This document shows, one piece after another, positions 9,024 through 18,161 of a stretch of DNA of 64,000 bases. Below the pieces are notes generated by a model that had not been told where the DNA came from, searched no databases, and saw only the letters and a program-made list of their open reading frames with translations. This DNA is from Kitasatospora paranensis (GTDB lineage Bacteria; Actinomycetota; Actinomycetes; Streptomycetales; Streptomycetaceae), in NCBI RefSeq assembly GCF_039544005.1, contig NZ_BAABKV010000001.1, positions 3,906,001-3,970,000 on the forward strand, given 5' to 3'. The first letter of the stretch is position 1; the number at the start of each line of letters is the position of its first letter. The translations under genes and the position numbers were made by a program.

Positions 9024-9986
9024 GTGAGCGCGTCCGACAATGCCCCGCTCGGCGGGCCCCACGACCCGTTCGGCGGGCCCCGTCCCGGCGATCCGCAGGA
9101 CCCGGAGAACCGCCCCGCGCGGCTCGCCGTCGGCGTGGTCGGCACCGGCCGGGTCGGCCCCGCGCTCGGCGCCGCGCTCCAGCTGGCCGGCCACCGGGTG
9201 GTGGCCGCCTCCGGGGTGTCCACGGCCTCCCGGCGCCGCGCGGATGCGCTGCTGCCCGGCGTCCGGCTGGTCTCCCCGCCGCAGGTGCTGGCCGCGGCCG
9301 ACCTGGTGCTGCTGACCGTCCCCGACGACGCGCTGGCCGACCTGGTCGGCGGGCTGGCCGCCACCGGGGCCGTCCGGCCCGGGCAGATCGTGGTGCACAC
9401 CTCGGGCGCGCACGGCGTGGCGGTGCTGGAACCCGCCGTCCGGGCCGGCGCACTGCCGCTGGCCCTGCACCCGGCGATGACCTTCACCGGCACCTCGGTC
9501 GACCTGGCCCGGCTGGCCGGCTGCCCGTTCGGCGTGACCGCCCCGCAGGAGCTGCGGCCGGTCGCCGAGGCGCTGGTGGTCGAGATGGGCGGCGAGCCCG
9601 AGTGGGTGCCCGAGGATGTCCGCCCGCTCTACCACACGGCCCTGGCGCACGGCGCGAACCACCTGGTCACGCTGGTCGCCCAGGCCCTCGAACTGCTCCG
9701 TACGGCGGGTGTCGCCGAGCCGGGGCGCATGCTCGGACCGCTGCTCGGCGCGGCCCTGGACAACGCCCTGCGCTCGGGCGACGCGGCCCTGACCGGACCG
9801 GTCGCCCGCGGCGACGCGGGGACGGTCCGGCGCCACCTGGAGCAGCTGGCGGGCGCCTCCCCGGACATCGCTCCGGCGTACCGTGCGATGGCCCGGGCCA
9901 CCGCACAGCGGGCGCTCCGCGGCGGGACCCTGAAGGAAGAGGCGGCGGCGGCGCTGCTGGACGTACTGAACGAGGAGAAGCACTGA
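9024..9986 (+). CDS. DUF2520 / Rossmann-fold oxidoreductase-like protein
   Basis: A 320-residue protein with an NAD(P)-binding Rossmann motif (VGVVGTGRVGPALGAAL) after a 30-residue Pro/Gly-rich leader. VVHTSGAHG and LALHPAMTFTG follow, and a C-terminal DUF2520 helical domain. The fold resembles NADP-dependent oxidoreductases of the ProC/ketopantoate reductase type, but no substrate is known. I took GTG 9024 (GAGGG upstream); an earlier in-frame start at 8895 adds only low-complexity residues. Its stop overlaps the panC ATG (TGATG), so it is coupled to pantothenate synthesis and may serve that pathway (inference). Confidence 0.8.
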   Translation: MSASDNAPLGGPHDPFGGPRPGDPQDPENRPARLAVGVVGTGRVGPALGAALQLAGHRVVAASGVSTASRRRADALLPGVRLVSPPQVLAAADLVLLTVPDDALADLVGGLAATGAVRPGQIVVHTSGAHGVAVLEPAVRAGALPLALHPAMTFTGTSVDLARLAGCPFGVTAPQELRPVAEALVVEMGGEPEWVPEDVRPLYHTALAHGANHLVTLVAQALELLRTAGVAEPGRMLGPLLGAALDNALRSGDAALTGPVARGDAGTVRRHLEQLAGASPDIAPAYRAMARATAQRALRGGTLKEEAAAALLDVLNEEKH

Positions 9987-10881
9987 TGGCACGCGGCAAG
10001 CAGCCGGCCCGGGCGAAGGCCCCCGCACCACCGTCGTCACGCACACCGTCGGCGACTTCGAGGCCGCCTTCTGGCCGGACGAGCAGCCGGTGGACAACGC
10101 CGTCGTGATGACCATGGGCGCCCTGCACGAGGGGCACGCCGCGCTGGTGCGCGCCGCCCGCAAGCAGGTCGGCCGGGACGGCCGGGTCGCCGTGACGGTC
10201 TTCGTGAACCCGCTGCAGTTCGGCGCCGGCGAGGACCTGGAGCGCTACCCGCGCAGCCTGGACGAGGACGTGCGGCTGGCCGGCGAGATGGGCGCCGACG
10301 TGGTGTTCGCGCCGTCCGCCGAGGAGATGTACCCCAACGGCGAGCCGCTGGTACGGCTGTCGGCCGGCCCGATGGGCGCCGGCTTCGAGGGCGCGTCCCG
10401 GCCCGGCCACTTCGACGGCATGCTGACCGTGGTCGCCAAGCTGCTCCACATCACCGACCCGGACTACGCCTTCTTCGGTGAGAAGGACGCCCAGCAGCTG
10501 GCGATCGTCCGACGGATGGTCGCCGACCTCGACTTCGACGTGGAGGTCGTCGGCGTCCCGACCGCCCGCGAGGAGGACGGCCTGGCGCTGTCCTCCCGCA
10601 ACCGCTTCCTGTCCGACACCGAGCGCGGCCAGGCCCTGGCCCTGTCGAAGGCGCTGTTCGCGGGCCGCGACGCGGGCGCGCAGGGCGCCAAGGCCGTCCG
10701 CTCCGCGGCCGCCGACGCCCTGGACGGCGCCTCCGGTGTCACCCTCGACTACCTCGCCCTGATCGACCCGGACTCCTTCACCGAGGCGCCGGACGACTTC
10801 CGGGGCGAGGCGGTGCTGGCCGTCGCCGCGAAGGTGGGCTCCACCCGCCTGATCGACAACGTCCGCATCATCGTCCGCTAG
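9986..10881 (+). CDS. panC: Pantoate--beta-alanine ligase PanC (frameshifted near the N-terminus)
   Basis: Pantothenate synthetase joins pantoate and beta-alanine using ATP. The family signature [12 protein letters not shown] is clear, as are [11 protein letters not shown] and the KMSKS-like loop region LSSRNRF. ATG 9986 overlaps the upstream stop, but its frame ends at 10108; the conserved frame reads [15 protein letters not shown] upstream of GTG 10090. Adding one C to the CCCCC run at 10020-10024 joins the two and gives about 298 residues. Starting at GTG 10090 instead would remove the first strand and helix of the fold. panD, which makes beta-alanine, follows. Confidence 0.88.
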
Positions 10882-10955
10882 GACGAGCCCCGGCCCCACC
10901 CGACGTCCCACCCCCGCACCCGTTGCCGGCATGCACTCACAGGAGGCGTGACCAG

Positions 10956-11447
10956 ATGCTCCGCACCATGCTCAAGTCCAAGATCCACCGGGCCACGGTG
11001 ACCCAGGCCGACCTGCACTACGTCGGCTCCGTCACCGTCGACGAGGACCTGCTCGACGCCGCCGACCTGCTCCCCGGCGAACTCGTCCACATCGTCGACG
11101 TCACCAACGGCGCCCGGCTGGAGACCTACACCATCGCCGGGCCGCGCGGCTCCGGCGTGATCGGCATCAACGGCGCCGCCGCCCACCTCGTCCACCCCGG
11201 CGATCTGGTGATCCTCATCGGCTACGGCCAGATGGACACCGCGGAGGCCAAGGCGTACCTGCCGAAGGTGGTCTTCGTGGACGGGCAGAACCGCATCACC
11301 GGCACCGGTGCGGACGCCGCCGAGGCGCCCGAGGGCAGCGGGCTGCTCCGGGGCGACCTGGGGGCTCCCCGGCGCAGGCACGGGGAGCGTACGGTGATGC
11401 GAACGGCGCGGCCACGGCCGCCGCGCACTGAAGGAGCCAGTGAAGCC
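10956..11447 (+). CDS. panD: Aspartate 1-decarboxylase PanD (no stop before nadB)
   Basis: Aspartate decarboxylase makes beta-alanine for pantothenate. [20 protein letters not shown], then the self-cleavage site YVGS (pyruvoyl-forming Gly-Ser) near residue 25, and [15 protein letters not shown] are all typical. AGGAGG at 10941-10946 sets ATG 10956. The family is about 140 residues, yet here the frame stays open past that point and runs in frame into nadB at 11448. The terminal part (about residues 140-164, [10 protein letters not shown]) is not PanD-like. A lost base in the G/C runs near 11361-11370 would give a stop at 11431; I place the end arbitrarily at the nadB start. Confidence 0.85.
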
Positions 11448-13103
11448 ATGTCGTACCGTCTGACCGCCCCCGCCCCCGGCTGGACCGCGACCACCGACGT
11501 GGTCGTGGTCGGCTCCGGGGTGGCCGGCCTCACCGTCGCACTCAACGTCCGCAAGGCCGGCCTGCGGGCCATGGTGGTCACCAAGGCGATGCTGGACGAC
11601 GGCTCCACCCGCTGGGCCCAGGGCGGCATCGCCGCCGCCCTGGGCGACGGGGACACCCCCGACCAGCACCTCGACGACACCCTGGTCGCCGGCGCCGGCC
11701 TGTGCGACGAGGACGCCGTGCGCACCCTGGTCACCGAGGGCCCCGGCGCGGTGCGCCGGCTGATCGGCGTCGGCGCCGCCTTCGACCAGGACGCGGACGG
11801 CGCGATCCTGCTCACCCGCGAGGGCGGCCACCACCGCCGGCGGATCGCGCACGCCGGCGGCGACGCGACCGGCGCCGAGATATCGCGCGCCCTGGTCGCC
11901 GCCGTCCGCAGCGACCCCGGCATCGAGCTGATCGAGCACGCCCTCGTCCTCGACCTGCTCACCGACGCCGACGGCCACGCCGCCGGTCTCACCCTGCACG
12001 TCATGGGCGAGGGCCAGCGCGACGGCGTCGGCGCCGTCCGGGCCCGCGCGGTGGTGCTCGCCACCGGCGGCATGGGCCAGGTCTTCTCCGCCACCACCAA
12101 CCCGCCGGTCTCCACTGGCGACGGCGTCGCGCTGGCGCTGCGCGCCGGCGCCGAGGTCACCGACCTGGAGTTCGTGCAGTTCCACCCGACGGTGCTCTGG
12201 CTCGGCCCGGAGGCAGAGGGCCAGCAGCCTCTGGTCTCCGAGGCCGTCCGCGGCGAGGGCGCCCACCTGGTGGACGCCGACGGCACCCGTTTCATGCTCG
12301 GGCAGCACGAGCTCGCCGAGCTCGCCCCGCGCGACATCGTCGCCAAGGCGATCACCCTGCAGATGCAGGCCCGGGACGCCGAGCACATGTACCTGGACGG
12401 GCGGCACTTCGGCGCCGCGATGTGGGAGGAACGCTTCCCGACCATCCTCGCGTCGTGCCGTTCGCACGGCATCGACCCGGTCACCGACCTGATCCCGATC
12501 GCCCCGGCCGCCCACTACGCCTCCGGCGGGGTGCGCACCGACCTGTCCGGCCGCACCACCGTGCCCGGCCTGTACGCCTGCGGCGAGGTCGCCTGCACCG
12601 GGGTGCACGGCGCCAACCGGCTGGCCTCCAACTCCCTGCTGGAGGGCCTGGTCTTCGCCGAGCGGATCGCCGCCGACCTGACCGCCCGCGACGCCGCGGG
12701 CGACCTGCCCGAGCGGTCGGTCGACGTCGCCGCGGCGCGGGCCGCCGAGCCCGCTCCGCTGCTCGCCCCGGAGGCCCGCGCCGAGATCCAGCGGCTGATG
12801 TCGCGGGGCGCGGGCGTGCTCCGCTCGGCCTCGTCGATGGCCGCCACCGCCGCGGGCCTGGCCGCCCTGGGCCGGGACGCCGCCGCCTACCTCGACGAGG
12901 GCAAGCCGGCCGACCCCCGGGTGGAGACCTGGGAGGCGGCCAACCTGCACCTGGTGGCGACCGCGCTGGTGGCCGCCGCCGCCCGGCGCGAGGAGACCCG
13001 CGGCTGCCACTGGCGCGAGGACTTCCCGGAGCGGGAAGACGCCGGCTGGCGCCGCCACCTGGTCACCACGCTCGGCGCGGACGGCTCCCCGGAGCCCCGG
13101 TGA
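11448..13103 (+). CDS. nadB: L-aspartate oxidase NadB
   Basis: A 551-residue flavoprotein that oxidises L-aspartate to iminoaspartate, first step of NAD synthesis. The FAD-binding motif is [16 protein letters not shown], followed by [18 protein letters not shown] [30 protein letters not shown] and [14 protein letters not shown], all family marks. ATG 11448 has its own AAGGAG at 11431-11436, so it starts independently although its frame is open upstream into panD. A GCTCCCC/GGGGAGC inverted repeat (11364-11388) lies just before it. nadC follows; nadA is not in the window. Confidence 0.95.
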   Translation: MSYRLTAPAPGWTATTDVVVVGSGVAGLTVALNVRKAGLRAMVVTKAMLDDGSTRWAQGGIAAALGDGDTPDQHLDDTLVAGAGLCDEDAVRTLVTEGPGAVRRLIGVGAAFDQDADGAILLTREGGHHRRRIAHAGGDATGAEISRALVAAVRSDPGIELIEHALVLDLLTDADGHAAGLTLHVMGEGQRDGVGAVRARAVVLATGGMGQVFSATTNPPVSTGDGVALALRAGAEVTDLEFVQFHPTVLWLGPEAEGQQPLVSEAVRGEGAHLVDADGTRFMLGQHELAELAPRDIVAKAITLQMQARDAEHMYLDGRHFGAAMWEERFPTILASCRSHGIDPVTDLIPIAPAAHYASGGVRTDLSGRTTVPGLYACGEVACTGVHGANRLASNSLLEGLVFAERIAADLTARDAAGDLPERSVDVAAARAAEPAPLLAPEARAEIQRLMSRGAGVLRSASSMAATAAGLAALGRDAAAYLDEGKPADPRVETWEAANLHLVATALVAAAARREETRGCHWREDFPEREDAGWRRHLVTTLGADGSPEPR

Positions 13104-13158
13104 CCGTCCGCACCGCGCCCCTCCACCCTCTGCTCATGACCCTTCCAAGGAGCCACCG

Positions 13159-14118
13159 ATGACCCACGACGAACTCCCGCTCGCCTCCGGCGGCTGCGGC
13201 GACGGCTGCGCCTGCGGCGACGGCGAGGCGTACGAGACCGGGCTGGACCCGGCGCTCGCCGCCCTGCTGGAGGAGGCCGGACTGGACCCGGTCGAGGTCG
13301 AGGACATCGCGACGCTGGCGCTCGCCGAGGACCTGGCCGGCGGCGAGGACGTGACGTCGGTGGCGACCGTGCCGGCCGACGCGGTGGCCACCGCCGACTT
13401 CACCGCCCGCGAGGCCGGCACCGTGGCGGGCCTGCGGGTCGCCGAGGCCGTGGTCTCGCTGGTCTGCGAGGAGGAGTTCGAGGTCGAGCGGCACGTCGAG
13501 GACGGCGCCCGGGTCGAGGCCGGCCAGGTGCTGCTGTCGGTGCGCAGCCGCACCCGGGACCTGCTGACCGCCGAGCGCAGCGCGCTCAACCTGCTCTGCC
13601 ACCTGTCCGGCATCGCCACCGCGACCCGGGCCTGGGCGGACGCCCTCGCCGGCACCGGCGCGACCGTCCGCGACACCCGCAAGACCACGCCGGGCCTGCG
13701 GGCCCTGGAGAAGTTCGCCGTCCGCTGCGGCGGCGGCAGCAACCACCGGATGGCGCTGTCCGACGCCGCCCTGGTGAAGGACAACCACGTGGTGGCGGCC
13801 GGCGGCGTCGCGGAGGCCTTCCTGGCCGTCCGGGCCGCCTACCCGGAGCTGCCGGTGGAGATCGAGGTGGACACCCTGGAGCAGATCCCGCCCGTCCTCG
13901 AGGCCGGGGCGGACCTCATCCTGCTGGACAACTTCACCGTCACCGAGCTCAAGGAGGCGGTGGCGCTGGTCGCCGGCCGGGCACGGCTGGAGGCCTCCGG
14001 CGGGCTGACCCTGGCCACCGCGCGCGAGGTCGCCGAGACTGGTGTCGACTACCTGGCCGTCGGGGCGCTCACGCACTCGTCGCCGGTCCTCGACATCGGC
14101 CTGGACCTCCGCGCCTGA
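13159..14118 (+). CDS. nadC: Nicotinate-nucleotide pyrophosphorylase (carboxylating) NadC
   Basis: Quinolinate phosphoribosyltransferase, 319 residues, converts quinolinate and PRPP to nicotinate mononucleotide. Motifs include LLTAERSALNLLCHLSGIAT, RDTRKTTPGLRALEK, GGGSNHRMALSDAALVKDNH and EVDTLEQ. ATG 13159 has AAGGAG eleven bases upstream. The N-terminus carries an extra Gly/Cys-rich segment with cysteines at 13, 17 and 19 (CGDGCACGDG) that is not part of the catalytic fold. It lies 55 bases after nadB and 25 before coaX, forming an NAD/CoA operon. Confidence 0.95.
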   Translation: MTHDELPLASGGCGDGCACGDGEAYETGLDPALAALLEEAGLDPVEVEDIATLALAEDLAGGEDVTSVATVPADAVATADFTAREAGTVAGLRVAEAVVSLVCEEEFEVERHVEDGARVEAGQVLLSVRSRTRDLLTAERSALNLLCHLSGIATATRAWADALAGTGATVRDTRKTTPGLRALEKFAVRCGGGSNHRMALSDAALVKDNHVVAAGGVAEAFLAVRAAYPELPVEIEVDTLEQIPPVLEAGADLILLDNFTVTELKEAVALVAGRARLEASGGLTLATAREVAETGVDYLAVGALTHSSPVLDIGLDLRA

Positions 14119-14143
14119 TCCCGTCTCACCAGAAAGCCACCCC

Positions 14144-14929
14144 GTGCTCCTCACCATCGACGTCGGCAACACCCAGACCACGCTCGGCCTGTTCGACGGC
14201 GAGGAGATCGTCGAACACTGGCGGATCTCCACCGATCCCCGGCGCACCGCCGACGAACTGGCCGTGCTGATGCAGGGCCTGATGGGAGCCCACCCCATCG
14301 TCTCCTCGGACGACCGGGTGGCGGGGCTGGCGATCTGCTCGTCCGTGCCCGCCGTGCTCCACGAGCTCCGCGAGGTCACCCGCCGCTACTACGGCGACGT
14401 GCCCGCGGTGATCGTGGAGCCGGGGGTGAAGACCGGGGTGCACGTCCTGATGGACAACCCCAAGGAGGTCGGCGCCGACCGGATCGTGAACGCGCTCGCC
14501 GCCAACCACCTGTACGGCGGCCCGTGCATCGTGGTCGACTTCGGGACGGCGACCACCTTCGACGCGGTGAACGCCCGCGGCGACTACGTGGGCGGTGCGA
14601 TCGCCCCCGGCATCGAGATCTCGGTGGAGGCGCTCGGCGCCCGCGGCGCGCAGCTGCGCAAGATCGAGCTGGCCAAGCCCCGCAACGTGATCGGCAAGAA
14701 CACCGTGGAGGGGATGCAGTCCGGCATCCTCTACGGCTTCGCCGGCCAGGTCGACGGCCTGGTCAACCGGATGGCCCGGGAGCTCTCGAAGGACCCGGAC
14801 GACGTCCAGGTGATCGCCACCGGCGGCCTGGCCCCGCTGGTCCTCGGCGAGGCCGAGACCATCGACGTGTACGAGCCCTGGCTCACCCTGATCGGCCTGC
14901 GCCTGGTCTACGAGCGCAACAAGGCGTGA
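14144..14929 (+). CDS. coaX: Type III pantothenate kinase CoaX
   Basis: A 261-residue acetate/sugar kinase-fold enzyme that phosphorylates pantothenate, the first step of CoA synthesis. Motifs are LLTIDVGNTQTTLGLFDG (phosphate loop), GADRIVNALAA and VVDFGTATTFDAV. GTG 14144 gives exactly this N-terminus; no strong ribosome site precedes it, and the start is 25 bases from the nadC stop, suggesting coupling. It shares the panC-panD-nadB-nadC operon, so pantothenate production and use are encoded together. Confidence 0.94.
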   Translation: MLLTIDVGNTQTTLGLFDGEEIVEHWRISTDPRRTADELAVLMQGLMGAHPIVSSDDRVAGLAICSSVPAVLHELREVTRRYYGDVPAVIVEPGVKTGVHVLMDNPKEVGADRIVNALAANHLYGGPCIVVDFGTATTFDAVNARGDYVGGAIAPGIEISVEALGARGAQLRKIELAKPRNVIGKNTVEGMQSGILYGFAGQVDGLVNRMARELSKDPDDVQVIATGGLAPLVLGEAETIDVYEPWLTLIGLRLVYERNKA

Positions 14930-15045
14930 CGGCCCGTCCGCGGCACGTGCGTTGACACCGGGTCAGATCAGCACCAGATACGCCAATCGGGACAACTGCG
15001 GCGCCAATCGTCAGAAATCGGACGTACGCCACGTAGTGTCAACGC

Positions 15046-15588
15046 ATGCCTACGCCACACGGATCGCGCGGCGGCATGGCCTTCAGCGCCGACGAAGTCC
15101 GCGTGCTGCGCCGCGCCCTCGCCCAAGCCCTCTACCCGGCCCTCCCGGAGAGACTGCAGACACCCGGGACGTCCGCCCCGCTGTGGGCGGAGGACGTCCA
15201 GGAGGCCCTGCGGCTGACCGAGGCCATCGACGAGGCCGCCCAGGAGGGCGGCCGGCTGCGCACCTTCCTGCTCGCCGACCTGGCCCGCTACCGGGCGGCC
15301 CTGCCCGGCGGCGTCCGGGGCTACCTCGAACGGCTGGAGGAGGCGGTCACCGACGGGTACCTCCCCACCCCGGACGACCTGTCGGCGCTCCGCTCGCTCT
15401 CCCGGCAGCCGTGCGGCCCCGCCGAGCGCTCGCGGCGCTCCCGGCTGGCGGGACGCTGCCACGCACTGGCCGAGGCGGAGGTCCGCGAGCGGCTCTCCCT
15501 CACCTCGGGGCAGCGCCACCTGGCGGCGGTCCCCAGCCCGGCGTCCGAACCCCTGCCCGCCACCCCCTTGGAGGACGGATCCCGATGA
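15046..15588 (+). CDS. Conserved actinobacterial hypothetical protein
   Basis: A 180-residue soluble, mostly helical protein of unknown function. A charged helix-rich middle (VRVLRRALAQAL; RLTEAIDEAAQEGGRL; YLERLEEAVTDGYLPTPDDL) is followed by an Arg-rich segment and a disordered tail. ATG 15046 lies six bases after TAGTGT (15034-15039), a leaderless arrangement. Its stop overlaps the ATG of the next small gene. The sequence before it (14940-15033) is comparatively AT-rich and contains GGACGTACGCC, perhaps control sequence. No enzyme motif is visible. Confidence 0.7.
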   Translation: MPTPHGSRGGMAFSADEVRVLRRALAQALYPALPERLQTPGTSAPLWAEDVQEALRLTEAIDEAAQEGGRLRTFLLADLARYRAALPGGVRGYLERLEEAVTDGYLPTPDDLSALRSLSRQPCGPAERSRRSRLAGRCHALAEAEVRERLSLTSGQRHLAAVPSPASEPLPATPLEDGSR

Positions 15589-15752
15589 GCAACCCCAAGC
15601 CCCCGGCCCCGGCCGAGCGCCAGCAGCCCCGACGGATGCCCACTCCCGCGGAACTCTTCGGCCGCCGCCCCAAGGCCAAGCCGCAGCAGTCCGAGCCCTC
15701 CCCCGCCGACAGCGACGACGAGGAGCCCGAACTCGCCACCGGCACCGGCTGA
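15585..15752 (+). CDS. Small hydrophilic hypothetical protein
   Basis: A 55-residue Pro/Lys/Glu-rich protein (MSNPKPPAPAER start, acidic end) with a short central PTPAELFGRRPK. The ATG overlaps the preceding stop (ATGA), with GGAGG at 15570-15574, so the two are translationally coupled. It has no membrane segment or known domain and is probably disordered. A GC-rich hairpin follows at 15785. Confidence 0.6.
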   Translation: MSNPKPPAPAERQQPRRMPTPAELFGRRPKAKPQQSEPSPADSDDEEPELATGTG

Positions 15753-15784
15753 GCCTGCGGCGGCACGGGCCCGCACGGCCCGCA

Positions 15785-15821
15785 CGGCCCCCGGCGCGCC
15801 CCCGCGGCGCACCGGGGGCCG
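15785..15821 (+). terminator. GC-rich hairpin, probable terminator
   Basis: CGGCCCCCGG at 15785-15794 pairs with CCGGGGGCCG at 15812-15821 around a 17-base loop. It lies 33 bases after the small gene stop and 41 bases before the lysS -10 box. There is no U-tract, as is usual for streptomycete terminators. Confidence 0.5.
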
Positions 15822-15873
15822 TCCGCGTCAATCCCGTGGCGGTCCACCCCGTGAGGCTGGCTACCCTTGTGGG

Positions 15874-17439
15874 GTGAGCGATCAGAGCACCGTCCCCGCG
15901 ACCGACGACCTTCCCGAGCAGATGCGCGTCCGGCGCGAGAAGCTGGACCGGCTCCGGGCCGCCGGCATCGACCCGTACCCGGTCGGTTTCCCCCGCACCT
16001 CCACCATCGCCGACCTGCGGGCCAAGCACCCCGACCTGGCGGCGGACACCGCGACGGGCGAGCGCGCGGGCATCACCGGCCGCGTCATCCTGGCCCGCAC
16101 CGGCGGCAAGCTCTGCTTCGCGACGCTGCGCGACGGCTCCGGCGACCTCCAGGTGATGCTCTCCCTCGACAAGCTCGGCGAGGAGCGCCTGGCCGCCTGG
16201 AAGACCGACATCGACCTCGGCGACCAGGTCGGCGTCGAGGGCGAGGTCATCACCTCGCGGCGCGGCGAGCTGAGCGTCATGGTGGACCGCTGGGAGCTCA
16301 CCGCCAAGTGCCTGCGCCCGCTGCCGGACAAGCACAAGGGCCTGACCGACCCGGAGGCCCGCGTCCGCCAGCGGTACGTGGACCTGATCGTGAACCCCGA
16401 GGCGCGCGAGATGCTCCACCTGCGCACCCGGGTGATCCGCTCGATCCGCCGCACCTACGAGGACCGCGGCTACCTCGAGGTCGAGACCCCGATGCTGCAG
16501 CCGATCCACGGCGGCGCCAACGCCCGCCCGTTCATCACCCACAGCAACGCGTACGACGTCGACCTGTACCTGCGGATCGCGACCGAGCTGTACCTCAAGC
16601 GCCTGGTGGTCGGCGGCGCCGAGAAGGTCTTCGAGATCAACCGGAACTTCCGCAACGAGGGCGCCGACGCGACCCACAACCCGGAGTTCACCGCCCTGGA
16701 GTCGTACGAGGCCTACGGCGACTACGACACCCAGGCCGAGCTGATCCGGGCGATCATCGTCAACGCCGCCCGGGACGCGCTCGGCACCACCGTGGTCCGC
16801 GGCATCGGGCCGGACGGCCAGGAGCACGAGATCGACCTGGCCGAGCCCTGGTCCGAGGTGTCCGTCTACCCGGGCATCTCGGCCCGGCTCGGCAGCGAGA
16901 TCACCCCGGAGACCTCCGTCGAGGAGCTGCGCAAGCTCGCCGACGAGGCGGGCGTGCCGTGGGAGAAGCAGTGGGGCCACGGCCAGATCGTCCTGGAGAT
17001 GATCGAGCGGCTGCTGGAGCACAACGCGATCACGCCGACCTTCATCCGGGACTACCCGACCGAGGTGTCCCCGCTCACCCGGCAGCACCGCTCGATCGCG
17101 GGCGTCGCCGAGAAGTGGGACCTGGTGATCTTCGGCACCGAGATCGGCACCGCCTACTCGGAGCTGATCGACCCGGTCGAGCAGCGCGCCCGCCTCACCG
17201 CCCAGTCGCTGCTCGCGGCCGGCGGCGACGTCGAGGCGATGCAGCTGGACGAGGACTTCCTGCGCGCCCTGGAGTACGCGATGCCGCCCACCGGCGGCCT
17301 CGGCCTCGGCGTGGACCGCCTGATCATGCTGCTCACCGGCAAGAACATCCGCGAGACGGTGCTCTTCCCGCTGGTGAAGCCGGATCGCGGCGGCGCGGAC
17401 AAGGGCGGCAGCGCCGCCGACACGAGCGACGAGGAGTGA
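15874..17439 (+). CDS. lysS: Lysyl-tRNA synthetase, class II
   Basis: A 521-residue class II synthetase that charges tRNA-Lys. The N-terminal OB-fold anticodon domain includes AGITGRVILARTGGKLCFATL; the catalytic domain has motif 1 (IRRTYEDRGYLEVETP), motif 2 (NRNFRNEG) and motif 3 (GGLGLGVDRLIMLLTG). The tail is acidic and disordered. GTG 15874 is six bases after TACCCT (15862-15867), so the mRNA is probably leaderless. A small membrane protein gene follows after 4 bases. Confidence 0.96.
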   Translation: MSDQSTVPATDDLPEQMRVRREKLDRLRAAGIDPYPVGFPRTSTIADLRAKHPDLAADTATGERAGITGRVILARTGGKLCFATLRDGSGDLQVMLSLDKLGEERLAAWKTDIDLGDQVGVEGEVITSRRGELSVMVDRWELTAKCLRPLPDKHKGLTDPEARVRQRYVDLIVNPEAREMLHLRTRVIRSIRRTYEDRGYLEVETPMLQPIHGGANARPFITHSNAYDVDLYLRIATELYLKRLVVGGAEKVFEINRNFRNEGADATHNPEFTALESYEAYGDYDTQAELIRAIIVNAARDALGTTVVRGIGPDGQEHEIDLAEPWSEVSVYPGISARLGSEITPETSVEELRKLADEAGVPWEKQWGHGQIVLEMIERLLEHNAITPTFIRDYPTEVSPLTRQHRSIAGVAEKWDLVIFGTEIGTAYSELIDPVEQRARLTAQSLLAAGGDVEAMQLDEDFLRALEYAMPPTGGLGLGVDRLIMLLTGKNIRETVLFPLVKPDRGGADKGGSAADTSDEE

Positions 17440-17443
17440 CCTG

Positions 17444-17599
17444 ATGGACTACGTCAGCGCGATCGTGCCCCCGCTGGTCATGGCGATCGGCTTCGGCTTC
17501 CTGGTGCGGGCCATCATCCGCAGCCAGGGCGGCGCCCAGAAGGCCAAGGAGGACGCCGCGGCCGACGCCATGGCCGCCGCCCGCGGCTCGGCCGAATAG
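17444..17599 (+). CDS. Small single-pass membrane protein
   Basis: A 51-residue protein with one hydrophobic helix (IVPPLVMAIGFGFLVRAII, about 7-25) followed by a charged Ala/Lys/Asp-rich cytoplasmic tail. It starts 4 bases after the lysS stop with GAGGAG at 17431-17436 inside the lysS end, so it is cotranslated with lysS. A strong terminator follows. Function unknown. Confidence 0.7.
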   Translation: MDYVSAIVPPLVMAIGFGFLVRAIIRSQGGAQKAKEDAAADAMAAARGSAE

Positions 17600-17620
17600 G
17601 CCGCCCGCAGGCCCCTCCCG

Positions 17621-17650
17621 CGCGCCGTCACCCCAAAGGGTGGCGGCGCG
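17621..17650 (+). terminator. Rho-independent-like hairpin after lysS operon
   Basis: CGCGCCGTCACCC (17621-17633) pairs over 13 positions, one a T-G wobble, with GGGTGGCGGCGCG (17638-17650) around a CAAA loop. It ends the lysS-small protein unit and precedes the BlaI promoter. Confidence 0.75.
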
Positions 17651-17708
17651 CCGGTCTGCCCGGTGAATCGCGGTCTCTGCCCGAATCACTTCCTATCCTG
17701 GCCGGACT

Positions 17709-18152
17709 ATGGTGCGGCAGCTCGGAGAACTCGAGAACGACATCATGACCAGGGTGTGGCAGTGGAACCGCCCGGTCACCGTACGCGAGGTGCTGGAGGA
17801 TCTCCGGGAGGAGCGCGAAATCGCGTACACCACCGTGATGACGGTGCTGGACAAGCTCCACCGAAAGGGATGGCTGCGCCGCGAGCAGGCCGGCCGGGCC
17901 TATCGATATGAGCCGGTGTCCTCCCGCGAGGCGTACACCGCCGCGCTGATGAACGACGCCTGGGCGACCAGTGACAATCCCGCGGCCGCCCTGGTGCACT
18001 TCTTCGGTCTGATGTCGCCGGAACAGCGCGAGGCGCTGCGGGACGCACTGCGGGTGGCCGCCGTCCTTCCCGCGGATCCGGAACGCGCCGAGAGCGCGCA
18101 TCCGGAGCCCGGGAACGGCACCGGGGCGACCGGCGGCGCCGGGGCGCGATAA
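17709..18152 (+). CDS. BlaI/MecI/CopY-family transcriptional regulator
   Basis: A 147-residue winged-helix repressor. Helix-turn-helix residues about 20-65 include VREVLEDLREEREIAYTTVM and TVLDKLHRKGWLRR; the C-terminal dimerisation part has DNPAAALVHFFGLMSPEQ. A Gly/Ala-rich tail follows. TATCCT at 17694-17699 precedes ATG 17709. BlaI-type repressors are often cleaved by a BlaR1-type membrane protease, and none is adjacent, so the target and inducer are unknown. An acetyltransferase gene starts 9 bases downstream. Confidence 0.85.
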   Translation: MVRQLGELENDIMTRVWQWNRPVTVREVLEDLREEREIAYTTVMTVLDKLHRKGWLRREQAGRAYRYEPVSSREAYTAALMNDAWATSDNPAAALVHFFGLMSPEQREALRDALRVAAVLPADPERAESAHPEPGNGTGATGGAGAR

Positions 18153-18161
18153 CGTCCCGGC

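Noticed and set aside
10878..13058. 726-codon open frame on the minus strand opposite nadB
   Set aside because: It is the antisense shadow of nadB/panD in very GC-rich sequence; composition is Gly/Val/Ala-rich repeats without any family motif.
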